From positions 45,599,004 through 45,663,003 of the forward strand of contig NC_133547.1 in NCBI RefSeq assembly GCF_048773025.1: DNA of 64,000 bases, read 5' to 3'. How positions within the stretch are numbered: position 1 is the stretch's first letter; each line of letters begins with the position of its first letter. The notes beneath the pieces were generated by a model that did no database searches, had not been told where the DNA came from, and saw nothing but the letters and a program-made list of their open reading frames with translations. Shown one piece after another: positions 23,589-63,734 of this stretch. This stretch comes from Camelus bactrianus (lineage: Eukaryota > Chordata > Mammalia > Artiodactyla > Camelidae). The translations under genes were made by a program, and so were the position numbers.

Positions 23589-25307
23589 CTGTGTGTGTGC
23601 GTGTTCGGATGCAGCTCCCTTAGGTGAGTGAAAAGAGGTTGAGTGAGATTTTTTAGAATGAACCTATATGAGTACACACAGCATCATGGAAAATTCTATT
23701 TTAAAAAAGCTGGTCCTTTAAATTACATGTTTTGGATAACCCTCATCTTTTTCTTTGGAAGCAAAACATCTCTGTCCTTGAGTGGATGTTTTCTAGTGGT
23801 CCTAAGGCTCAGGAAACAGCATGGTGTGGTGGAAAAAGTAAGGGCTGGGGTCTTGCTGTGACATTAAGCAGGTGGTCTGTGATGCTGGGTGCACATCAAC
23901 TGGCAGACTCAACTCAAAAGAGGGCAGACCAGGTTATTTGGGGTGTAGAATTCTCATTCCATAAGCTCAGTGTCCTTATGAAACCCATACTCCCCTGTGA
24001 GCAAGATTTCTGTCCAGTGCAGAACTTTCCTCGCAACTCAGAAATCACATGTTGCCTGATCACGGCCCCTAACTGCACTCAATTCCGTTGTAGACATTTT
24101 AGATTCTGGGAAATGGACTCAAAGGAAGGCATACGGACTTGCTCAAGATCACTCAAGTTCCCAGCCTTCTTCCGTTTCCTTTTAAATCTTGTCCTCGCCA
24201 ACCCTTCTGCTTGCTACCAGCTCTGGCTATGCATGTAAATGGAAGGTACACTTGACCCAGGCAGCCTGGGCTGCTAGCTGCATGCAGAGCTCCTGACTCC
24301 TTTTCTTGGCATGTGGGAATCTGAGGTAGGGGAATAGGACTAACCTCATTCCTGCTGCTTGATGGTGCCTCCCTTTGGAGAACAGGGGTGGCTGTTGACC
24401 GAAAAGGTTGCTGAGAAGGGCAGGGTGTAGCATCCAGCCTATAGAGAGACCCCTGACATTCCCCTCAGGCTCCCCACCCCTCTCTCCACTGAATAGCTGG
24501 AAAGGCTCAGCCTCCTGAATCCTCTAGGAGAGCAAGGTGATTTTACTCACGCATATTTTTATGACATGACTGTCCAAACAGGAAGCCAAAGAATACTGGC
24601 TTTCTGTGGTTTTTTTTTTTTCTTCTTTTCTTTTTAAGACAGCATGTGGCTAGGAACAGATGAGACCAACATTACTGCTATAATTCTAAATGTCTGCAGC
24701 CTAAGAAATTCACCATGCGTTGATAAAGAACGGCTTTTGCTCTTCAGAAATTAAGCTTTCTGCGCTGCACATGGACGGTGAGCCTGTGTTTAGAAGTCAG
24801 TGCAGGACCTTAACTGACACTTCCATACCTACCAGGAGCCGCTGATGAGAACCAGGTGTCCTCCTTCAAGCAGAATTCAATTACCCAGATGGCAACTGTT
24901 TCTTAATTCAAAACTTTAACATAGCCTTTTTTTTTTCCATTATGAAAAAAAATGAAAGGGGGAAGAGAGTACACTGAATGTGAGCACTTCTGGTTGATGA
25001 GAGTAAACGCACCAGAGGGAAGTGGATCCCTGGTCCACGCCGACTCCCTGCAGCTCCAGCCTGCAGCCCAGTGCCTGCAGGATTCAGCTGCTAATTCCAG
25101 GAACAAGAGTGATGGTCCTGAAACCCAGCCTCCTCTTGGGTCTGTTCTCAGGAAGGTGTAAGAACTCGCCCTTGCCAATTACCGGTTGCATTAGCAGATG
25201 GTATCTTTCTTTCTTTTATTAAGTAAAAAGGAAAAAAATAAGAAAGCCTTTAAATGTGTTAAATTGCATTTGGAGACAATGCTTTCTCCCCCGCTGCGCC
25301 AACCACC

Positions 25308-25328
25308 CCCCGCGCCCCCCCCCCCCCC
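25308..25328. repeat. C-run
   Basis: A run of about 14 C bases preceded by C-rich sequence. Such tracts are prone to length variation and sequencing error. Confidence 0.8.
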
Positions 25329-25734
25329 AGAGGTTGTGTTGCATCAGCCCCTGGAGTCCAGCACATGGATATTCAGGCTTCTTATCCTGAAGGCGCAAAT
25401 TTCTGGCAAGGCCAGTGCTGTGTTTATTTCCCTGTCCTCACCTGCGGTTGGTGATAACCAGGCCAGTTCAGACAGGTGCAGGGTTGCCCAACCTCTGCTT
25501 ATCCGTCTCCTGCACTCCTTACTCTGGTTTCTGCTACAAGCTGGCTGTATATCTGCAGTCAGGCCTGCTGTTGGATACAGGAGGATCCTGTATGGGGGAG
25601 AGGAAGGCCAGCCTAAAGCAGACTCTGCTCTCACTCCCTCCTCCTCTAGACAAATTTTCACAGATGCCTTCATCCTTCCTTGAACCTTACTTCTCCCAGG
25701 AAGAGTAGGAATTTAAATCATGACAAGATCATTC

Positions 25735-25860
25735 CTTACACTTTTTGAAGAGTTACTATGTGACAGGCAACATTTCATTGAGAATATCATGTCAATTAAT
25801 CTTCATATCAGCTCGGTGATATGGTTACTGATAAAAACAGACTCAAAAGCTTCATGTGAG
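25735..25860 (-). repeat. MIR SINE relic
   Basis: Weak reverse-complement MIR: 'agttactatgtgacaggcaac', 'tcaattaatcttcatatcagc', then it fades. Confidence 0.55.
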
Positions 25861-26679
25861 TCAGAAAGATGCTATTGCTTGAAGGAGGTGTTTGACTGAG
25901 ATCCTGTTATTTGATCAACTGTTCTGAGTCTGCCATCTTTACCATCACTGCCTCCTCTCCCCCACACCCCCTCCAGGACCGCCACCTCACCATTTCCACC
26001 ATCACCTCTGCTGCCATTCCCACTACCAGATGCTAAATGTCAAATTGACAGGGAGTTGTCAAAAAAATAAAGAGCTGAAATTTGTTGGCATGGAGACATC
26101 TTTTACTTGAACGATATGGACCACTGAAGCCAAACATTCATTCATTTGGCCTCTTACTCCATTCTCTTTATCCTCTAGAGTCCCAGTCTTTATACATGAG
26201 ATTGGGAGCCAGGTGGCCTGATTTTTCTTTAGTCAGTGAAGCTGCTTCAAGAACCCATCTCTGAGAGAAGGGGAAGCCAACAAAGTCCTTGGTCTGTTTA
26301 GAATTCGGTTCAGCAAAAAATTTAGGAAAACTGGGTAAAATGCTGTACCTTCCCAGTAATTGAATCATCTTCCAGGATCAGGGACTTGTAGACTAACAGA
26401 TTGTTTAATTTATGTCCAAATCCCAGTTTTTCATCATATCTGGCAATTTGAAAACCTCTGTTTGGGGAAAGTAGTGGATAATTGAGATGATAATGGGGAT
26501 CAAGACATGTATGTATATGCACAAAAAAGGAAGAAAATAAACTTAGCATGCCATCTGAAAGATAGATGGGGAAATGCAGGTGTCTTGAGATTCTGAATTC
26601 AATAATACGATTGGAAGAGCTTTGGTAAATGCGCTGACTGTGAAATCTTACCCCTGGATTCTGGTACTCCCAGAGAAAT

Positions 26680-27255
26680 CTTTCCAAAGCACAAATCTGA
26701 TCATGCCACCTCCCTGCTTCAAACCCTGCAGTGTGCCCTGTGGCCTACAGGATAAAGTCCAGGCCCTCAGAGGGCATCGAAGTCCTCCACAATTTGGACC
26801 CTGCTCACCTCTGCAGGCTTCTCTCCTGCTGTGTCCTCTCTCACAATCTGTGCTCTAGCGATTTTAAACTACTAGCCAGTCCTCCAACAGACTGAGTTTG
26901 TTTAGGTACCAGAGGTTTCACTCATGCTGCCACTTTTGCTTGCAACTACCCCCATGACAGAAACACGCACACGCACGCACACACGGCTCCATTTAATGAA
27001 CTCCCATCCATCTTTCAAAAGCCAGCCAAAGAAGCCTTTCCAGCTCTGTGGGCAGAACTGACCACTCCCCGCTTCATGCCCCCACCACACACTGCATTGA
27101 TAAAGCACCTCTCCCTGGGTTACTAGTACCTCTTTGCATGTCTTTCTTTATGCCAGATGGTAGACTATTTGAGGGTAGGGAATGTGTCTTAGTCATGGTT
27201 ATATGCCAGCACCAAGCACGGTGCTAGGCTCAGAGTAGCTGCCTGATAATGGCTA
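26680..27255 (+). mobile_element. L2 LINE 3' portion
   Basis: Sense L2: 'caaatctgatcatgccacctccctgcttcaaaccctgcag', 'ctacaggataaagtccaggc', then the 3' end 'tatttgagggtagggaatgtgtctta', 'gcaccaagcacggtgctaggc'. About 570 bases, one of the longest L2 relics here. A (CACG/CA)n run sits within it at about 26964-26983. The short open frames are decay products of the L2. Confidence 0.8.
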
Positions 27256-28352
27256 TTCTGCTTTTTGTTTTTGTTTTTGTCTCGCCTGAACTAGCTCTTA
27301 CTTCTGTTAAACAGTGTAGAGTGCCAGAGGTAGCAGCTGGAGAGGGGAAGAAAGAGAGGGAAACTTTCTTAGGGGCCTATCAGTAAGAGTCCACATGTGG
27401 AGGTTACCCATCAACCAATGGCAGCCTCTGGAGTAAAACTTAAGCTGTTAAAAATGAATTGAGCTGGTTACTATTTTGGTCCCTGACCTACTTTTTGGTT
27501 ACTTTCTACTGCTGTTACAAAAGCTCTCAGACTTTTATCAATGAACAAAGCCACTTTTTGATGGTTTTGTAGTCTCACCTGTTTAGGTAACTTTTCATTC
27601 TACGAAAGGGAAAATCTTGCACAGTCCCTGAAACCCAGTTTTAGTGCAGACTCATCTATGGAAGAGTCCTGTTCTCAGCAGGACCAGCTTCCACAAGACT
27701 TTCTCAATTGTTTTTCCATAGAAGACTTAAAGGCCAAGAATAGCAAATCCATCCACCCGAAAGGCAACACTCATCTCCTTAGTGCTCATGGCTGTGTTCC
27801 CCTGAGAACAAGAAGGGTTCCATGACACTTATCTCCTGCCATCTCTTTGCCTCCAGCTCACCCACGTCGGGTTGTAAGCCTGCCTGAAGCGATGTCTCTA
27901 CTGTCTAGGTGCAGATGGAACTCCGGTAATAGAATATTTTTCGGTCCAGATTTCCTCTTTCTTGCCATTTAATTGTTGTGGACCTGGGGTAAAACACTTG
28001 GGAAACAACCAAAGAATCCTTTCTAACTGTTTCATTGGCAAAGACTGCTATTAATAAGCGCAAATTATTTAAGTGGCAGTTGCGTTGAAGGAGTGCTGAG
28101 GAAAAAGGTGGAGGACTTGACTCTGTGTGTTTGATAACAGCTCCCAGGACAGGTACCAAGTAAATGTTGACTTTTCTAAATTTCCAGGGGCAAAACTGAA
28201 GGGCTTCAAAAATCATTAACAGAAGAAAATATGTTTACAAGCATACTGAAGAGCTTTAAAAGGGAGCTAGGAGAACGGAAAAGGGAGTCAGAGAGGAAAA
28301 GTTCAAGAGTCAGAATTATTTAGCCAACAGATTTTTGATGGTCTAGGTCTGC
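27256..28352. other. Upstream non-coding, nothing recognised
   Basis: No gene, RNA gene or repeat recognised. The longest frame (27905-28216, -, 103 codons) has no identifiable domain. Confidence 0.45.
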
Positions 28353-28367
28353 CTAGAACTGTGCTTT

Positions 28368-28837
28368 CATTTATTTACTTTATTTTTATTTTTAATTGAA
28401 GTATAGTTGGTTTACAACGTTTGTTCATTTCTGGTGTACAGCATAGTAATTCAGTTATACATAAATATATATTCCTTTTCATGTTTTTTTTTTTATTATA
28501 GGCTATTACAAGGTATTGCATACAGTTCCCTGTGCTATACAGTGGGAACTTGTTGTTTACCTACTTTATATGGTAGTTAATATCTGCAAATCTGAACTCC
28601 CAATTTATTCCTCCCCACCCCCTTTCCCCTTTAGTAACCACAAGTTTGTTTTCTATGTGAGTCTGTTTCTATTTTGTAAATAAGTTCATTTGTGTCATTT
28701 TTTTAGATTCCACGTATGAGTGATATCATATGGTATTTTTCTTTCTCCTTTTAGCTTATTTCACTTTGACAATCTCCAGGTCCATCCATGTTGCTGCAAA
28801 TGGCATTATTTTATTCTTTTTTATGGCTGAGTAGTAT

Positions 28838-28893
<56 letters not shown>

Positions 28894-28900
28894 AGCACAT
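28368..28900 (-). mobile_element. 5'-truncated L1 with perfect target-site duplication
   Basis: Complement of an artiodactyl-type L1 3' UTR and ORF2 end: 'taattgaagtatagttggtt', 'acagttccctgtgctatac', 'gattccacgtatgagtgat'. It is flanked by a perfect 15-bp duplication 'ctagaactgtgcttt' at 28353-28367 and 28901-28915. Just before its 5' junction the L1 motif 'attccattgt...' has grown into a (TG)n microsatellite. Only about 0.5 kb remains, so the copy cannot move. The intact duplication suggests a relatively recent insertion. Confidence 0.92.
28840..28891. repeat. (TG)n microsatellite inside L1
   Basis: About 26 TG units, expanded from the TG/TA-rich part of the L1 sequence. Likely length-variable between individuals. 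Confidence 0.95.
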
Positions 28901-28915
28901 CTAGAACTGTGCTTT

Positions 28916-29949
28916 TAAAGCAGGTCTGCTGCTAGATGGGAAAAAATAGATTTGCAATGGTGGGATAGATATTGGCAAGGAGGAACTTTGGAATGGTGAG
29001 AAGAGTTGGCTTTAATGCAGTGACAGTGGCAGCTAGGTGGCTTTTTGGGGTACCAAGCCAATAGTAAAAGACAAAGGTGCATGCTTAATATTGTTTCACG
29101 CTACTTCTATAGAGTGCAAGCTGGGCCACAGAGACTTCTGTCCTTCCAGATCCCTCACTCATGGGTCTCCCAAATACTTGTTTCCTATGGAAAATGCTAA
29201 CTTCGTGTAGTCTTCCAAATCTTATTGTAAAGCCCTTAATTGCAAAAGCATGTTTATTCATTTCAGCAAGTACTTACTCAAAGTGCTAGCACTCTTGGCT
29301 CAAAATATTTACTTGCATCATATTTTTCATACAACTGCTGACTGTTCATAATGACTGGGCCAAGCCTCCGTGGTTGTGTCAAATCCTCCTCGAAGCCATC
29401 CACATTTGGCAGCCTTGAAGGCTGCAAACACTGAGTCTCTGGGCCCATCAGTTTAATTGTTTCCCAAGCTGGGAGCTTAATAACAGCTGATAGGATAAGA
29501 GGCAGATAGGATAAGAGGTAGAATTCGCCCCATCTTCTCTTCTGGAAGTTCCTTTTATCCTCTGCACTGCTCTGGGAGGTCGACAAGGTGCACAACAGTT
29601 CTGCCACCGTCCTGGGACTATCCAGTGCCAATCACTCCCTGGGCATCAGTTTCTTCATGTAAAATGAGGGGAGTGTTTGATCTCTAAGGTTCCATTCAGA
29701 AACCTCTCCCAAGAGGAAAGAAGCCAGTCCCCTCAAAAGGACTTCTCCCCCATTGGTCACCTGTGTTTCAAGGCAGCCCTCTCTCATCTGAGACCTCTGC
29801 CCATCAGTTCTGACCATGGCGTCCCTTTGTCTTAATTGTACAGGCATGTCCAGGGCTCCATATTACAACCCGGCAGGGATTCTTTCCATCGTTCTTTCCC
29901 ATAAAACATTTGCAACTCCTGCTTCTTTACCATACTTTTCCCCTTCTCT
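28916..29949. other. Upstream non-coding
   Basis: No gene recognised. A short sense MIR-like piece ('gggcatcagtttcttcatgtaaaatgagggg') lies at about 29640-29690. Open frames lack recognisable domains. Confidence 0.4.
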
Positions 29950-29954
29950 TATTT

Positions 29955-30099
29955 TTGTTTTAGACTTTTATTCCCCTAGGGGAGGTAGGTAATTAGGTTT
30001 ATATATCTATTTCTGTATTTAATGGAGGTCCTGGGGATTGAACCCAGGACCTCACACATGCTAGGCAAGCACTCTACCATTGAGCTATACCCTCCCCAC
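29955..30099 (-). mobile_element. Camelid tRNA-derived SINE (Vic-1 type)
   Basis: + strand: 'ggaggtaggtaattaggttt', 'cctggggattgaacccagg', 'gagctataccctcccc'. Full tRNA-like head with both promoter boxes on the - strand. Confidence 0.88.
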
Positions 30100-30664
30100 A
30101 CGTCTCCTATTAAATACTGTCCTCAACTCCCAGCAATAAACTTTACCCCTAAAAACACCCTTGAAAAGTGCCCAGAAATGCCTAGACCTTACCACTTGGG
30201 TGTAGCATTTATAGAAACATCAACTCTAGAGGAACAACAGCAAGGCCCTTTCTGATACCCCGAAATGTTTTTGTTGAATTATATTTCTTTCAATAGGACT
30301 GAAATGAAAAACACGGCATAATCAGATGACTTGCAGATGGAGCGGGATTCGCCTCCAGAGGCAGGACCAGGTGGGTCAGAACAGGCGGGAGGAGGGTTTG
30401 TTGATCTGTATCGGGCATTTCTGTAGAAGAAACCGTCCTCTGCCTTACGGCCATGCACATAGTAGACTGATGAAGAGTAGGAATAGGGGGAAAAGGCCCT
30501 CGGTGAGGTCTTCTTGGTTATGAAAGAGGAGAGGCATATGGAAACCCGCTGTATTTGTACAGAAAGCAATGTTGAAAGCAACTGCTAGTGTCCCACCAAA
30601 ACTTCCTTGGTGCTATGCTCAGAGACCAAACTTTACAAGTCGGAAAACGGCTTTCATTTTGCAG

Positions 30665-30850
30665 TTTTCAGGCCAGGCTTGTCTACTCACTGGCTCAGTG
30701 GCCTTGTGAGAATAAAGTCCTTGAGCCTCCAGTTTCCCTCTCTGTAAAATGCAGCTAAAGCCCTTTACCTCCCAGACTTGGGAGAATCCCACAGGATTTT
30801 TATATGTGGAAGTGCTATGCAGAGGTGAAGATAAAAATAATGGCTTTTAG
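30665..30850 (+). repeat. MIR SINE relic
   Basis: Sense MIR: 'gtctactcactggctcagtggcctt', 'gagcctccagtttccctctctgtaaaatg', then a decayed 3' part. Confidence 0.65.
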
Positions 30851-31040
30851 TTACCATTTCTTGTCTTTTTTTTTTTTTTTTTTGCCTTTTCCCCACTCGA
30901 ATAGAACTAGAGCCTTGAGGTCAACCTGTAAGGAAAGTCAGTAATCCTCAGCTGTCAAGTAAATAGCTTTAGAGACCAAAGGAAATGCCTTGGTATATCA
31001 GGGTTATGTGGTTGAATGAAAAAAATGATAATTTTATTTT

Positions 31041-31186
31041 TTCTTAAAAATTATTTTTATTTGTATATTTCTGGGGGGAGGTAATTAGGTGTATTTATTT
31101 TAGTGGAGGTACTGGGGATTGAACCCAGGACCTTGTGCATGCTAAGTGGGCACTCTGCCTACCACTGAGCCATACCCCTCCTCCCA
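31041..31186 (-). mobile_element. Camelid tRNA-derived SINE (Vic-1 type) with target duplication
   Basis: + strand: 'ggggggaggtaattaggtgt', 'actggggattgaacccagg', 'ccatacccctcctccc'. Flanks 'ataattttatttt' (31028-31040) and 'ataattttacttt' (31187-31199) differ by one base and look like the target-site duplication. Confidence 0.9.
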
Positions 31187-31199
31187 ATAATTTTACTTT

Positions 31200-32479
31200 T
31201 GAAGGGAGGAAAAGGTGATCAGCTGGCAGGGGAAGTCTACATTGTTCAGACTTTTGCTTCCTACATTTTATTGTCCTTGCTGTGCTTTTTCCATTCAGAC
31301 CAGGGCCCAAGGGATAATTAATCTCAAACGAGCTGAGAGATCTTCAGCAAGCAAAAGCCTCCTGCAGGTTAGCAGTAATGGTGGATGTAGGGCATGAAAA
31401 TCAAGCATTTTCTAGACCCGTGGAGACAGAGCCCTGATAGCACTCCATAAATTCCTCCTGTTGAATTAGCAGCGTTAGGAACTCAGCTCTGGATTCGAGG
31501 GCTCTTTCCCCAGCAGTCATGAATTTGATTTTAGTTTACAATTCCTCGGCTCCTCGGGGCCTGCACTGATTTAACCAAAGCCGAAGATCTCTGGCGGAGG
31601 CACCAGCCCTTAACAATGCATTCTTGGGCAAGAGGAAAGAGACTCATAGAAGAAACAGAGTAAGAACTACCCTAATGGCCTAACTGATAACACAGTTGCT
31701 AGTTTCCCCCCCCACACCCCTTTTTCTTTCTTCCTTCTCTCCTTATTTCTTTCCAGCTTCACATCTTTATCTATTTGTGTTAAATTAGTACTTGAAGTTG
31801 GTAGGGCCAGCCTCAGCTTGCTTAGAACGTTAATATTTTCCTTGTTTCTTGTTGGAATTCCCAGACATGGAGTGACTTTCTCCCGCGAATCGTGTGCTTC
31901 CCCAGGGTATACTTGACATCCTGACATCCTGAAGACGTTGTTAATGATACTTGCTTTTCAACTGTTGGAGACCGTCAGCCACCGTAGCCTCTGCAGAAGC
32001 TACAATGGGAGGAAAGCCGCACAGCGCAGCCAGGCCAGGGCTCTTGGGGTTGGAGGGGCCGGGGTGGGGTGTGGGGGAGGGAGGTTCCTGGGCTCCTCAC
32101 CACAGTCCAGGCCCAGGTCCCTTTGAGCACCAAAGCCTGCGCCCCAAGAGGCCTTGCTGTGCCATGTGGGAGGCAAGGAGAGGTACCAGACAGGTCCTCA
32201 AACATCTCCCCTTCAGTCGGCCCCTGTTGCTAAAGATACGCATTCCTTCAGGTTCCAGGTATTCCTCTCCTCAAAAGCGAATGAATCCCCAAACTGGACA
32301 AGCAGGATTCGTTCACACAGCAGCATGAATGAATTCATTGCACGCCCTCTGGATTGTCATTTGGGGGGTCTTGAAGCAAAAGACGGAGAAGGAGCTTGGA
32401 ACCACTGGTAAGGCCAGCTCAGGCCCTGTAGGAAGTGGATAACTGGGGTCCCAGACCAGAGGAGGCATTCAGGAGGGCA
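31200..32479. other. ATP1A1 upstream flank
   Basis: Single-copy sequence that rises in GC towards the promoter. No coding region recognised; open frames near 31.9-32.4 kb overlap on opposite strands. It probably holds distal promoter or enhancer sequence, but no site can be proven by eye. Confidence 0.4.
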
Positions 32480-32988
32480 CCAAGAGGCTGGCTGGGGAGG
32501 CCATCCGCAGGTGGGTGCGAGGCCTGGACTCTGCAGGGCGGCCTGGACTCCGCAGGGAGGCTAAGTCCTTTCTGCCGGCGCTGGCTGCAGTCACACCCGC
32601 ACCGCCCCCCACCTCCATCCCGGAGCTTCCCTTAGTCCCAGAGGAGCTCCTTGAAAAACAGAAAGGCTCCTCCACGCGAGATGCCTGTCCCAGGTCCGCG
32701 GAGATTCGGGGGCCCAGTTCGGAAGACGTACCCGCACCCACTGCGGACCTTGCGTGCCCTCCAAAGCAGGCCGGTCACGCAGGGCGGCGGGAGGAGGGGC
32801 ACGGGAGCTGCAAGCCGGCCGAGTCCCAGCCGGCCAGCCAGCCGGCGCGTCCCGCAGTGGCGCGGCCGCAACCTCCCGGGACTTGGGCACGCGCGCCCCA
32901 GGCCCCGGCGCCCTCCTGCCGGGAGCCCCGACCAGCAGCAGCCGCGACCAGCAGCAGCCGCCTCAGCCCCGGCCCGGGGGTGGGGCTT

Positions 32989-33001
32989 GGGGCGGGGGCG
33001 G
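32989..33001 (+). promoter_or_regulatory. ATP1A1: Tandem GC boxes (Sp1-type)
   Basis: 'ggggcgggggcgg' gives two overlapping GGGCGG-type sites about 120 bases upstream of the presumed start site. Sp1/Sp3 control of the alpha-1 promoter is established in rat; binding here is inferred. Confidence 0.6.
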
Positions 33002-33033
33002 AGCCAGGCCCGCGGCCGGTGTCAGGTTGCTCC

Positions 33034-33065
33034 GGTAACGGTGACGTGCCGCTGTGTGGGCGGGG
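33034..33065 (+). promoter_or_regulatory. ATP1A1: CRE/ATF-like site plus GC box
   Basis: 'tgacgt' at 33042-33047, within 'ggtaacggtgacgtgcc', is followed by the GC box 'gtgggcgggg' at 33056-33065. This matches the layout of the ARE of the rat Atp1a1 promoter, which binds ATF-1/CREB and Sp factors. The sequence is seen; function is inferred by homology. Confidence 0.7.
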
Positions 33066-33080
33066 CCAGCACGCAGGTTG

Positions 33081-33090
33081 CATATTTTAG
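33081..33090 (+). promoter_or_regulatory. ATP1A1: TATA-like element
   Basis: 'catattttag' lies 15 bases after the GC box and about 310 bases before the ATG. A start site about 25-30 bases downstream (near 33110) would give a 5' UTR of about 290 bases, in keeping with other mammals. Confidence 0.6.
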
Positions 33091-33110
33091 GAAGTGAGGA
33101 GGAGGCGCGG

Positions 33111-33398
33111 GCTTGAGCTGCGGCGGGGTCTGGGGCGCAGAGCAGCGGCGGGAGGAGGCGGACACGTGGCAGCAGCAGCGGTAGCAGCCCCGGCGGCGGC
33201 GGCGGCGTCTGCGGCGGCAGCGGCAGCAGCGGCATCGGCCTGAGCCGCCGGCCGTCTTCCCTCATTCCCGCCCGGCGGCAGCCCTAGCTCCGTCCTCTTT
33301 GCTCCCCCGGCCGCACTCGCTCGGCCGGGAGCCGCTCTCTTCTTTTCCCCTGATTCTCTAGCGACAGGACCCGGCGCCAGGCACGGACCACCGCCAAC
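33111..33398 (+). other. ATP1A1: ATP1A1 5' UTR (start estimated)
   Basis: Exon 1 leader between the TATA-like element and the ATG. It has no upstream ATG. It holds a GC-rich run of mixed CAG and CGG triplets (about 33170-33240), which should form stable secondary structure. The 5' limit is inferred from the TATA-like element and could be off by tens of bases. Confidence 0.6.
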
Positions 33399-62185
<28,787 letters not shown>

Positions 62186-62506
62186 ACCCCCTCCTGCACG
62201 CCTCGGAGCATTATGCCACACACTCTGCACCCACCACCCACCCCCTTTTTGTGTACTTCAGTCCCGGAATTCCACCCTGGTAGGAAAGCACCGAAGCATG
62301 TGGGGGAGCCAGATGTCCTGGAATGAAGCATGTGGCTAAATGGGGGGCGGGGGGTGGGGAGGGCTGCCTGAGAAACATCGTCTGGGAACGACTGCGAGGA
62401 AAGTTTCACGTGCCTTTTTGTTTTTGTAAAAAGGAAAACTTGGAAAGACTGAGAGAATACATTTTATATCCGGATTTTTACAAATAAAGATGGCTATTAT
62501 AATGGA
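62186..62506 (+). other. ATP1A1: ATP1A1 3' UTR
   Basis: About 320 bases from the stop to the presumed cleavage site. The length is typical for the gene. It holds a G-rich tract at about 62341-62360. The cleavage point is inferred from the position of the AATAAA signal. Confidence 0.8.
62483..62488 (+). terminator. ATP1A1: Polyadenylation signal AATAAA
   Basis: Canonical hexamer in 'caaataaagatggct', followed about 20 bases later by 'aatggaacttgtctagtg', where cleavage and the downstream GT-rich element are expected. Confidence 0.9.
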
Positions 62507-62564
62507 ACTTGTCTAGTGCCCGCATCACTTCTGGGGTGCAGATATCTGTGCAGGGTCCAGCTGG

Positions 62565-62718
62565 AATGGTGGTTCCCCACACATGCATCCCCGGCTGGCA
62601 GTTCAGCATCACCTGGGAACTTGTAACAGCAAACACTGATCCAGGAGCTACCCAACCAGCGGTTCAGTAAGTCCCCGGGTGATTCTGACTCACATTCAAG
62701 TTTGAGAACCCTGGGTTA
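62565..62718. repeat. MER5-like hAT DNA transposon relic
   Basis: 'cagcatcacctgggaacttgta' and 'ggtgattctgactcacattcaagtttgagaaccctggg' match the MER5 pattern (near-palindromic, ending in 'tttgagaacc'). It lies just 60 bases beyond the ATP1A1 end. Confidence 0.75.
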
Positions 62719-63585
62719 AGAGGAAGCTTTCTGCCCACATTCTTGTAGTCTGAGTAGATGAGCTTACCTGACCCACGTTCCCATGGGCTCCTGCGGGTGC
62801 TGTCGCTGCAACTCCGCCTGCTGCCTTCACATCTTGCTTCTTGATGGACATACCTGTCATATAAAGAACTTTCAGACCCTCAGAGGAGAGAGACCCTTCT
62901 CTTCCCGTCCTGGTCACAGCCCCACCTGCAGTTTCTCAGATCACCACAGCCCCATGTGTGTCTAGACCAAAGTTTGAGAAGCAGAAACCGACATCTCTAC
63001 AGTCAATCAGGGCACATGTGCATCTCGCAGTGTACTCCCTTCCATGGATCCTGCTCCTCCTGGCACAGCATCAGACAGCTCCGCTTCAGAGTGGTGATGT
63101 GCCAGGGGGTACTTAGGAATAAAAAGGTAAAAGAGAGCTGTTTACTTCAGGGTCAAGTCTAAGACTCCCCCCTGCTTTTGAAGAGTTAGTGTAAAAGGCC
63201 CCATCGCTCAGTAATCCATCCTGAGTGCTGTTAACTCCCTACACTTCAAGGCTGTCCTTGCTTCAAGCAGATACAATGAGTCCTTACGTCTGGGTCCAAA
63301 CAAAAAGCACGATCAGCCAGATGATTGTAGATGGGGTTCAAGTTGTTTGTTCTCCTCTGAAAAGCCTAATTCATTGCTCATCCCTCTTGTGCTACTCATG
63401 TCCATGTGCAGGTGGGAGGGCAACAGGTGACTCCCACATGCTGGCGGGTCATTGCCTCCAGCCTCTCCTGCGAGGGGAGCTGGGAAGGCAGGAGGTCTGT
63501 GCCTTCCAAACCCAACCCACCAGGTCCTCCCGTCTTGTCTTGGGATGCCTTCTTCCAGAATGATCTCCATGCTTGGAGTGGAGGG
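62719..63585. other. Downstream flank, nothing recognised
   Basis: Single-copy sequence without a recognisable gene or repeat. Short open frames on both strands have no known domain. Confidence 0.45.
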
Positions 63586-63590
63586 AAGTC

Positions 63591-63692
63591 TTTTTTTTTT
63601 TTTTAAATGGAGGTACTGGGGATTGAACCCAGGCCCTCGTGCCCTCGTGCATGCTAGGCATGCGCTCTACCACTGAGTTATTTTCCTCACTC
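63591..63692 (-). mobile_element. Camelid tRNA-derived SINE (Vic-1 type), shortened
   Basis: + strand: T-run, 'aaatggaggtactggggatt', 'gaacccaggccctcgtg', 'gctctaccactgagttat'. The tRNA-unrelated tail part is missing, and a 9-base unit 'gccctcgtg' is duplicated in the head. A second T-run lies at 63711-63734. Confidence 0.85.
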
Positions 63693-63734
63693 CTACCTCC
63701 CCACCCCGCCTTTTTTTTTTTTTTTTTTTTTTTT

